A stretch of DNA of 6,343 bases from NCBI GenBank assembly GCA_002497965.1, contig DAFR01000072.1, positions 1,738-8,080 on the forward strand. Direction: 5' to 3'. The notes beneath the pieces are model-generated. The model worked only from the letters and a program-made list of their open reading frames with translations, ran no database searches and had not been told where the DNA came from. Below, piece after piece: positions 1 to 5,652 of the stretch. The DNA is from Methanomicrobiaceae archaeon UBA436. GTDB lineage: Archaea; Halobacteriota; Methanomicrobia; Methanomicrobiales; Methanoculleaceae. Made by a program: the position numbers and the translations under genes. Positions within the stretch are counted from its first letter, which is position 1. Each line of letters begins with the position of its first letter.

Positions 1-48
1 ACCGGTCCACAAAATGATGCGATCGGAAGAGAAACCTTAAATGGGGTA

Positions 49-97
49 GGACCGCTGTGGTCCGCCACAGGCAATTGGGATTGATGTGCGGACCGCA
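49..97. repeat. Clustered GGWCCGC motifs and small dyads in the adf leader
   Basis: Three copies of GGACCGC or GGTCCGC start at 49, 59 and 90. They are embedded in short dyads: CTGTGG/CCACAG (55-60 and 65-70, four-base loop) and TGCGG-A-CCGCA (87-97). The spacing and repetition in a non-coding leader suggest protein binding sites or RNA structure, but the motif is not one I recognise. It could also be chance in GC-rich DNA. Confidence 0.3.
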
Positions 98-103
98 GCT
101 GCC

Positions 104-130
104 TTACCAGTGCTTTATTGGCACTGGTAA
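104..130. promoter_or_regulatory. Perfect 10-bp inverted repeat upstream of adf, possible operator
   Basis: TTACCAGTGC (104-113) and its exact reverse complement GCACTGGTAA (121-130) flank the seven-base spacer TTTATTG. The spacer is AT-rich and is the best TATA-like stretch close to adf. A start about 25 bases downstream would leave a leader of roughly 55-60 bases before the ATG at 199. A repressor or activator bound to the dyad would then cover the TATA box. Alternatively the dyad is an RNA hairpin in a longer leader started near an AT-rich stretch around 36-43, or the end of an upstream transcript, although no clear T-run follows directly. The dyad is seen; its role is inferred. Confidence 0.5.
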
Positions 131-198
131 CGTATCAAAGTTTTGGGTAGGCCTGCCTATGGATTGGTTGCTTTGCCGATCGCCAGGAGGCCAGTAAA

Positions 199-1194
199 AT
201 GCAAACAAAAATTGGTTATTTTGCATCCCTTGAGCAGTACCGCCCAATGGATGCGCTGGAACAGGCAGTAAGAGCAGAGAAAGTCGGTTTCGACTCGGTA
301 TGGGCGGATGACCACTTCCATCCGTGGTACCACGAGAACGCGCAGTCAGCACAGGCATGGGCCTGGATGGGCGCAGCACTTCAGGCCACCAAGAAGGTGT
401 TCATGTCAACCTGCATCACCTGCCCGATCCTGAGATACAACCCTGGTGTCGTTGCACAGACGTTTGCAACGCTCCGACAGATGTACCCCAATCGTGTAGG
501 TGTTGCTGTAGGCGCCGGTGAGGCGATGAACGAGGTACCTGTCACCGGCAAGTGGCCAAGCGTTGCAGAACGCCAGGAGATGACGGTCGAAGCTGTCCAG
601 GTTATGCGCAAACTCTGGGAAAGCGACGAACCGGTCACCTTCAAGGGCAAGTACTTCGTCCTTGACAAGGCGTTTCTGTACACCAAACCCGAGGATAAAA
701 CCGTCCCGCTCTATTTCAGCGGCATGGGCCCCACGGGTGCAAAGCTTGCCGGTATGTATGGTGACCACCTCATGACCGTTGCGGCTGATCCAGCCACGCT
801 CAAGAATGTCACCATTCCAAAGTTCGAGGAAGGAGCCCGCGAGGCGGGGAAGGACCCGAGCAAGATGGAGCACGCCATGCTCATCTGGTACTCGGTCGAC
901 CCCGACCCCGATAAGGCGGTCGAGGGCAACCGGTTCTGGGCAGGATGTCTTGTCCCCTCGATGTTTAAGTACAAGGTCTACGACCCGAAGGAGGTCCAGC
1001 TCCACGCGAACCTTGTCCACTGCGACACCATCAAGGAGAACTACATCTGCGCCACGGACGCCGAAGGATTGATCAAGGGGATCGAGCGTTTCAAGGAGGC
1101 TGGCATCGACCACTTCTGCCTTGGAAACTCCAGCCCGAACGTGAACTACGGCATCGATATCTTCAAGGAAGTTATCCCTGCTGTCACGGAGTGA
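199..1194 (+). CDS. adf: F420-dependent secondary alcohol dehydrogenase (Adf)
   Basis: Cytoplasmic enzyme that oxidises secondary alcohols such as 2-propanol to ketones with coenzyme F420, giving F420H2 for methanogenesis. At 331 residues it is a single TIM-barrel of the bacterial luciferase-like family, the length of the Methanoculleus enzyme of known structure, which it appears to match nearly end to end. Visible active-site residues fall at the expected numbers: Asp38, His39 and Trp43 in the DDHFHPW segment, Cys72-Ile73 (the unusual cis-peptide pair) in STCITCP, and Glu108 in GAGEAM. The ATG at 199 follows AGGAGG (185-190) with an 8-base spacer. The cupin gene follows after 36 bases and is probably cotranscribed. 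The near relatives Mer (methylene-H4MPT reductase) and F420-dependent glucose-6-phosphate dehydrogenase share the fold but lack this overall match. The family is certain; the substrate rests on remembered homology. Confidence 0.95.
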   Translation: MQTKIGYFASLEQYRPMDALEQAVRAEKVGFDSVWADDHFHPWYHENAQSAQAWAWMGAALQATKKVFMSTCITCPILRYNPGVVAQTFATLRQMYPNRVGVAVGAGEAMNEVPVTGKWPSVAERQEMTVEAVQVMRKLWESDEPVTFKGKYFVLDKAFLYTKPEDKTVPLYFSGMGPTGAKLAGMYGDHLMTVAADPATLKNVTIPKFEEGAREAGKDPSKMEHAMLIWYSVDPDPDKAVEGNRFWAGCLVPSMFKYKVYDPKEVQLHANLVHCDTIKENYICATDAEGLIKGIERFKEAGIDHFCLGNSSPNVNYGIDIFKEVIPAVTE

Positions 1195-1196
1195 AC

Positions 1197-1228
1197 GGGG
1201 CTCGCCCCCAAAAATTTATTTTGGAGGG
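1197..1228 (+). promoter_or_regulatory. Two mutually exclusive hairpins over the cupin ribosome binding site
   Basis: Hairpin A pairs GGGG (1197-1200) with CCCC (1205-1208) around a CTCG loop. Hairpin B pairs CCCCCAAAA (1205-1213) with TTTTGG and GGG (1219-1224 and 1226-1228) around an ATTTA loop, with A1225 bulged. Both need 1205-1208, so they cannot form together. Hairpin B buries the whole GGAGGG ribosome binding site (1223-1228) of the cupin gene. A ribosome ending adf at 1194 would disturb A and could influence which forms. The pairings are read from sequence; a regulatory role is inferred. Confidence 0.4.
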
Positions 1229-1230
1229 TT

Positions 1231-1623
1231 ATGGCAGAACTTCAGGATATTTCCAGGCTCATTGAGGAGGGCAACACATACTTACCCGGACAGGAAAGCG
1301 GCACCCGGTCAGCATACTACTCAAACCCCGACTGGAGCGGTGTCAGCCTGCTGGATCTCGCATCAGGGGCGAATACGGGAGGCGCATTCACATCTCACCT
1401 TGTCAGGGTTCAGAAGGGTTGTGAGGTTCCCGATCATCTCCACGAGAATCAGTGGGAGTGGAACGCCGTCCTCGCGGGGCAGGGAAAGATGATCCTCGAT
1501 GGGAGGGAGATCCTCTTTGGGCCTGGAGATACGTTCACCACACCGCCGGGCGTCCGGCATACCGTCGTCGCTGATAAGGAGGATATCGCCCTGCTGGCGG
1601 TCTTCGTTCCCGGCACAATGTGA
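1231..1623 (+). CDS. Small single-domain cupin protein
   Basis: A 130-residue protein with one conserved beta-barrel (cupin_2-type) domain and no signal peptide or membrane segment, so cytoplasmic. Cupin motif 1 is seen as GCEVPDHLHENQWEW, with metal ligands His69, His71 and probably Glu76, ending at Gly83. Motif 2 is GDTFTTPPGVRH (99-110), with His110 as the fourth ligand. A divalent metal site is therefore intact. The first 50 residues are not recognisable as another domain. The ATG at 1231 is preceded by GGAGGG only two bases away, a tight spacing. It lies 36 bases downstream of adf on the same strand and probably shares its transcript. The function is unknown: family members include small-molecule binders, isomerases, dioxygenases and sensors. 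A role in alcohol or ketone metabolism is suggested only by position. Confidence 0.85.
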   Translation: MAELQDISRLIEEGNTYLPGQESGTRSAYYSNPDWSGVSLLDLASGANTGGAFTSHLVRVQKGCEVPDHLHENQWEWNAVLAGQGKMILDGREILFGPGDTFTTPPGVRHTVVADKEDIALLAVFVPGTM

Positions 1624-1770
1624 GAAGCCCGCTAAAAAATCCGTCTCATTCCCCATATAACACAGAAATCCCGCAGCTTCAATACCTCTCTGCCAGAAAT
1701 ATCGGCATTATCCACCTGCAAGCCGATTGAACTCACGTGGGTTGCCTATCACCGTATCTCTGGATTCGGG

Positions 1771-1799
1771 GCCAGGTGAGTCTGGGAAAACCTTTTTTT
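1771..1799 (+). terminator. Candidate terminator of the adf-cupin transcript
   Basis: A T7 run (1793-1799) follows the short stem CCAG (1772-1775) / CTGG (1782-1785). Oligo-T tracts are known to end transcription in Euryarchaeota, with or without a hairpin. It is about 170 bases past the cupin stop, so the transcript would carry a long 3' tail. An overlapping larger pairing, AGTCTG (1779-1784) with CAGACT (1810-1815), puts the T-run in its loop and competes with this reading. Confidence 0.4.
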
Positions 1800-1874
1800 G
1801 TCCCCTGGTCAGACTTCCGGCACCGGGCGTTCTGACCGCGCGCGGAACTGACAGAACTGCTCAGGTCCGCTAAA

Positions 1875-1887
1875 CGTATACTATACG
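1875..1887. promoter_or_regulatory. 13-bp palindrome CGTATA-C-TATACG
   Basis: CGTATA (1875-1880) and TATACG (1882-1887) form a perfect dyad about one central C, in a locally AT-rich patch 70 bases past the cooC stop. TAAAC (1871-1875) and GTTTA (1896-1900) form a wider pair around it. It resembles an operator or a bidirectional TATA-like element. Since both flanking genes end here, it would have to serve an unannotated RNA. The role is inferred and weak. Confidence 0.3.
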
Positions 1888-1955
1888 CAAATGAGGTTTA
1901 GTTCTCATGCAGGATGCCACAACCAGAGTCAGGTGGAGATCCGCCCTTCTGCCCA

Positions 1956-2711
1956 TTACCCGCGCCGCCTGGCGCAGATCTCGACCAACCGCGCGGCAAG
2001 GTCACGAACCGCCACCCGCGCCGGACTCTTGTCAGGTATCTCCGCGATCGGCGTTCCCGCAAGGTCTGCCTCATCGACAGCCGGGTCCTCCGGGATCCGG
2101 GCGATAAGCGGGAGATCGCTCTCGATAACAGCATCCCCGTGGTCGCGGTTGACGACCAGGAATATCTTCTCAGGCTCAAGACCGAGCGACTCCGCAAGGT
2201 CGCGGATGCGGCCGGCGGTCCGGATCCCGCGGGCTCCAGGATCGCTTGCTATCAGCAGGATATCCGGTCTCCTGATGGTCCCTCGGGATATGTGCTCCAT
2301 ACCCGCCTCGGAGTCCACGATGACATACCGGTAGTCGCGTTCGAGCGTTTCGATGCACTCCTTTAAGAGCGCGTTTGGGAAACAGTAGCATCCCGACCCC
2401 TCAGGCCGTCCCATGGCAAGAAGGTCGTAGCCCTCCGCCTCCGCCAGCGCCCGGCGGAACCGGTACCTGATGTAGCCCGTCCTGTCCATGCCGGGCGGGA
2501 TGGAGCGGGTGAAGGCCTCCTCGCGCATGCTCCCCAGCGTCTCATTGAGCGCGATCCCGAGAGCCTCGTGAAGGTTCGCGTTTGGATCGGCATCCACGGC
2601 AAGGATCGGACGTTCGCCTGCCCTGACCAGGGCATCAACCAGGAGCGCCGAGATCGTGGTCTTCCCTGTCCCGCCTTTCCCGGATATGACAACGGTGCAC
2701 GGCCGGGTCAT
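1956..2711 (-). CDS. cooC: CooC-type nickel-insertion ATPase for CODH/ACS
   Basis: A 251-residue soluble P-loop ATPase of the MinD/SIMIBI class. Family members insert nickel into the C-cluster of carbon monoxide dehydrogenase or into acetyl-CoA synthase, dimerising with ATP. Visible in order are the deviant Walker A GKGGTGKTT (11-19) with signature Lys12, the VDADPNAN segment (39-46), a Cys108-Tyr-Cys110 motif in the EGSGCYC stretch that matches the nickel/zinc-binding CxC of CooC, and a switch II segment VDSEAGMEH (132-140). It is last in the operon: its ATG (2711-2709) overlaps the TGA of the MetE-like gene as ATGA, and GGAGG ends one base before the ATG. It stops with TAA at 1958-1956. The CxC motif and the neighbouring cdhE separate it from ParA, MinD and NifH relatives. 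Whether it serves CODH, ACS or both is not visible. Confidence 0.92.
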   Translation of the reverse strand: MTRPCTVVISGKGGTGKTTISALLVDALVRAGERPILAVDADPNANLHEALGIALNETLGSMREEAFTRSIPPGMDRTGYIRYRFRRALAEAEGYDLLAMGRPEGSGCYCFPNALLKECIETLERDYRYVIVDSEAGMEHISRGTIRRPDILLIASDPGARGIRTAGRIRDLAESLGLEPEKIFLVVNRDHGDAVIESDLPLIARIPEDPAVDEADLAGTPIAEIPDKSPARVAVRDLAARLVEICARRRG

Positions 2712-3733
2712 GCCTCCTCACCCCGCAGGCGGCGTGAGAGCGAGGCGGCCGCCTCCATGATCGCGACAGCCTCACGCTCGCCGGCGGTCCGGATCCCGCA
2801 GGTCGGTGTGATCATCGACTGCCGGTCAAAGAGGTCGGGATCGATGATCCCGGCTGCACTGGCGCGGATCGCCTGGAACCTCGAGAAGAACGAGTCCTGA
2901 CTCTCCGCGGCGAAGACGGTGTAATCGGCCGGGACGATCCCCCAGGCAACAACCCCACCATCCTCCATGTATGCCGCAATCTCATCGAGGTAGAGCAGAA
3001 ACTCGCGTGCATACGTCCAGGCGTCGATCGAGACCAGGGCCGGCCGGAGACCCAGGACAAAACTCCAGTCGGTGTTTGCGCAGCAGTGGATCCCGAGCCC
3101 TCCATCCAGGATAGAGGCGATATCCTGGAACGCAGACGCTGCGACCCCCGCATCCACCGGCACGACCGCTGACCCGAGCGATGAGAGGTAGGGCTCGCTC
3201 AGGACCACCAGCGTCTCACGCGCCATCATCCGCTCGCGCATCGCGATCTCACACCACCGCGCCCGCAGACCCAGGAGTTTTCCAAGCAGGTCGGCGTACT
3301 CCGGGTCGTAGAGGATGGGCCGGCGCGCCTCATCCACAACCTGCATCCCGAACGTGACCGGACCCGTCACCTGACACTTGACCATCAGTGCGTCCGAGAG
3401 GTCGCGGGCCATCATCGCATGAAACCCCGAACCGTAGTCCCTGCCGACCGCGTAGGGCTCTGCGTTCCCCTCAAGGTAGTCGAGCAGGATCCGCTCCATT
3501 GCCTCAGAGGGATCGATGCTCCGGTCGAGAACGAGTCTGCCGTCCCTGATCACGCCGCCGGGGAGGTGCTCGGAGTCTGCAAAGACTATCCCCTCCAGGA
3601 GCCCCCGGTTCGGCAGGGTGGGCACGTGGGGGATACGGGGAAAGATTTCAAGCACTGCCCGGCAGGCCTCCTCCGGGTCGCGGTGGGGCAGCGCCCCGAC
3701 ACCCGTTGCATTGAGTTCGGGGGAGGGTATCAT
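2708..3733 (-). CDS. Stand-alone MetE-type (UROD/MetE fold) methyltransferase
   Basis: 341 residues, about the size of the C-terminal catalytic barrel of cobalamin-independent methionine synthase and lacking the folate-binding N-terminal half. Seen are an N-terminal GVGALPHRD (11-19), KCQVTGP (119-125), SEP (179-181) and zinc-ligand candidates His216, Cys218 (in HCC) and Cys312 (in PTCG). The position of the usual Glu ligand appears to be Asp237 (SIDAW). Such short proteins are known to take methyl groups from corrinoid proteins rather than methyl-folates and pass them to homocysteine. Placement two genes after cdhE makes the CdhDE corrinoid protein the likely donor, by inference. A GTG at 3769 would add 12 residues, but the ATG at 3733-3731 overlaps the previous TGA as ATGA and begins just before the conserved region, so it is preferred. 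The alternative is an uroporphyrinogen-decarboxylase-like methyltransferase acting on another thiol, such as coenzyme M. Confidence 0.8.
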   Translation of the reverse strand: MIPSPELNATGVGALPHRDPEEACRAVLEIFPRIPHVPTLPNRGLLEGIVFADSEHLPGGVIRDGRLVLDRSIDPSEAMERILLDYLEGNAEPYAVGRDYGSGFHAMMARDLSDALMVKCQVTGPVTFGMQVVDEARRPILYDPEYADLLGKLLGLRARWCEIAMRERMMARETLVVLSEPYLSSLGSAVVPVDAGVAASAFQDIASILDGGLGIHCCANTDWSFVLGLRPALVSIDAWTYAREFLLYLDEIAAYMEDGGVVAWGIVPADYTVFAAESQDSFFSRFQAIRASAAGIIDPDLFDRQSMITPTCGIRTAGEREAVAIMEAAASLSRRLRGEEA

Positions 3734-5652
3734 CCCTGCCGTGAGCCCACCCCCTGCCCCAGCCTGCACGCCTCAAGCATCTGCTGCACGCGCGGGAATA
3801 GCGAAAGGTCGGTGTGCGGCAGGAAACAGCTCGATGTGTAGCGGTCCATGAAGGAGGGGTCGGCATTCAGTTCGATGTATGTGATCTTCCTTGCAAGGCC
3901 GTCGAGTTCCTTACGCCGTTTGCGGTTGACCAGGGCGATGTTTGCACCCGTGATCGCGCCGTTCCCGATATTCTCCACACGCTCAAGGGGCACATCAGGG
4001 ATCAACCCTATCGTGATGGCGTTCTCCTTGTTGATGTAGTTCCCGAACGCTCCCGTCAGGCAGATCTTCTCGATATCACGCGGCGTCAGCCCCGCTGCAT
4101 CGAGGAGCGTCATGCAGGCACCGTGGATCGCGGCCTTGCTCATGATGAGGTTTTTGATGTCGTTCTCGGTGATGACGATATCCTTCCCTATCGGTGTCTC
4201 CTCCTTCCAGACCACAACAAACTCTGGGGCATACCTTCCTTTCCGGATCCGGGGGTGATCAATCTCAAGATTGATTCCGCCTGTTCGGTCGATGACACAG
4301 GCACGGAGCAGTTCTGCGAGGAGATCGATAAGTCCAGAACCGCAGATACCCCGGGGGGCTATGCCGTTGATGGTTGTGTAGGTTGGTGTGAGCGTAGCGG
4401 GATCGATCTGGACGCGCTCGATCGCACCAGGGTTTGCGCGCATACCAAACAGCACCTCTCCGCCCTCGAGGGCGGGGCCGGCAGCACCCGAGCAGGAGAG
4501 CATCCAGTCACGGTTGCCAAGCACTGCCTCGAAGTTAGTGCCTATATCTATCAGGAGGGTGACCTCCTCGCGTTCCGTCATCCCGGTGGCCAGGATATCG
4601 GCGATTACATCGCCGCCGATGAAGTTCGAGACCGCGGGGAAGGTGTAGATGCCGGTGTTCTCATGTGTCGCGATGCCGACCCGGCGGGCGGCCGTCGAGA
4701 GCATCCGCTGCACGACCGGGATGTAGGGCTCGGCGATCATGTAGCCGGGGTCGATCCCGAGAAAGAGGTGTGTCATCACGGTGTTTCCGGCAACCATCAC
4801 CTCAAAGACCTCTTCAAGATCTATCCCGGTGGCATCTGCGGCGCTCTTCAGCGCCTCATTGATGCTCTCCGCTGCGAGTTGCTGCAGCCGTGCAAGACCG
4901 CCCTTCCTGGAAAAGTTCACCCTTGAGAGTATATCCTCGCCGCAGGAGATCTGCCGGTTGTAGTTGGACGCCGTGGAGAGGATCTGGCCATCGACCAGGC
5001 TCCAGAGGTAGACCACGACCGTCGTCGTCCCGAGGTCGACCGCCGCGCCGTATACCCGGCCGGTGGTGTCGCCCTTGTCCACACTGCTCAGTCGATACCC
5101 GCCGGGCACGAGCGCGACCGTGGCGGTCACGTGCCAGTCACTCCGCCGGAGCACCTGCGGGAGGTAGCGGAGGACACCAAGCGGCGCGTAGACGCGGTTT
5201 GGAGGCGGTCCGCCCACCGCTTCAACCCCTTCCAGCAGCCTGGTGAGGTCAGGGGTGGTGTCATCGAGCGACGGCGGACTGAGGTAGACCTCGTACTTCC
5301 TGACGGCAGGGTTGAGCGGGATCTCCTCCCTGCCAGGGATCTCCACCAGGATCTTCTGCTCCTGGATGAGCGATCCTTCCGGGACATCCACCAGGACGTC
5401 ACCGAGAACGGTCGCCTGGCAGGCAAGGCAGGCACCCCGCGCGATCTCTGAGTCGGAGAAGAATTTGCGGAATTTTTCGCGTTCAAACGAGACATTCCCG
5501 CTCTTTATGAAGACCAGACACTTTCCGCACTTACCCTGCCCGCCGCAGACCACGTTCATCGCAAGACCGGCCGCGCGTGCCGCATCAAGAAGGCTCGTCC
5601 CCTCGGGGACGGTCACCTTCCGGTAGCCGGGGAGGAACGTCACCGTCGGCAT
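3730..5652 (-). CDS. RACo-like corrinoid activation ATPase with [2Fe-2S] domain
   Basis: A 640-residue soluble protein that probably uses ATP to drive reduction of inactive Co(II) corrinoid to Co(I) on the CdhDE corrinoid protein. Residues 1-95 form a plant-type ferredoxin domain with Cys36, Cys42, Cys45 and, as fourth ligand, Cys78 in LACQA. A linker follows to about 195. The rest is an ASKHA-fold ATPase of the DUF4445 family: phosphate-1 loop AAVDLGTTT (203-211), VAGNTVMTH (287-295), phosphate-2 loop DIGTNFE (369-375), CSGAAGPALEGG (387-398), GICGSGLID (435-443) and TGAFGNYIN (533-541). No C-terminal ferredoxin cysteines are present, unlike RamA of methylamine-using methanogens, so it resembles the bacterial RACo layout. 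Phe374 stands where relatives usually have a small residue. The gene overlaps cdhE as TGATG and the MetE-like gene as ATGA. A GTG start at 5664 is rejected because it lies on the ribosome binding site. Confidence 0.88.
   Translation of the reverse strand: MPTVTFLPGYRKVTVPEGTSLLDAARAAGLAMNVVCGGQGKCGKCLVFIKSGNVSFEREKFRKFFSDSEIARGACLACQATVLGDVLVDVPEGSLIQEQKILVEIPGREEIPLNPAVRKYEVYLSPPSLDDTTPDLTRLLEGVEAVGGPPPNRVYAPLGVLRYLPQVLRRSDWHVTATVALVPGGYRLSSVDKGDTTGRVYGAAVDLGTTTVVVYLWSLVDGQILSTASNYNRQISCGEDILSRVNFSRKGGLARLQQLAAESINEALKSAADATGIDLEEVFEVMVAGNTVMTHLFLGIDPGYMIAEPYIPVVQRMLSTAARRVGIATHENTGIYTFPAVSNFIGGDVIADILATGMTEREEVTLLIDIGTNFEAVLGNRDWMLSCSGAAGPALEGGEVLFGMRANPGAIERVQIDPATLTPTYTTINGIAPRGICGSGLIDLLAELLRACVIDRTGGINLEIDHPRIRKGRYAPEFVVVWKEETPIGKDIVITENDIKNLIMSKAAIHGACMTLLDAAGLTPRDIEKICLTGAFGNYINKENAITIGLIPDVPLERVENIGNGAITGANIALVNRKRRKELDGLARKITYIELNADPSFMDRYTSSCFLPHTDLSLFPRVQQMLEACRLGQGVGSRQG

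Larger units (their letters stand above)
1624..1955. other. Gene-free convergent intergenic region with several dyads
   Basis: No convincing gene is seen in these 332 bases between the cupin stop and the cooC stop. It is more AT-rich at its left end. Contents include an ATCGGC/GCCGAT pair (1701-1706 and 1722-1727), a T7 run (1793-1799) within nested inverted repeats, GTTCTG/CAGAAC (1829-1834 and 1852-1857) enclosing the palindrome CCGCGCGCGG (1836-1845), the 13-bp palindrome at 1875-1887, and ATGAG/CTCAT (1891-1895 and 1904-1908). An A6 run at 1634-1639 reads as T6 on the - strand and could stop transcripts from the cooC side. No tRNA-like fold was found by eye. A small RNA is possible but not demonstrated. 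Confidence 0.5.

Noticed and set aside
2..40. Possible tail of an upstream + strand gene ending in TAA at 38-40
   Set aside because: Only about 12 codons are visible, with no recognisable motif; another frame is also open to 84, so there is no basis to choose.
406..1113. 235-codon - strand open frame opposite adf
   Set aside because: It lies wholly inside adf, whose active-site residues are all in place, and has no domain signature of its own.
1891..2366. Overlapping + strand open frames opposite cooC
   Set aside because: They are composition-driven, rich in Arg, Ser and Pro, and antisense to a well-supported CooC frame.
3734..3769. Twelve-residue N-terminal extension of the MetE-like protein from a GTG at 3769
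   Set aside because: The extension is a Gly/Ala-rich stretch inside the end of the activator gene without a good ribosome binding site; the ATG at 3733 gives the ATGA overlap seen also at the next junction.
3814..4926. Long + strand open frame of 370 codons opposite the activator gene
   Set aside because: The opposite strand carries clear [2Fe-2S] and ASKHA motifs. This frame shows no recognisable domain and is typical of antisense open frames in GC-rich DNA.
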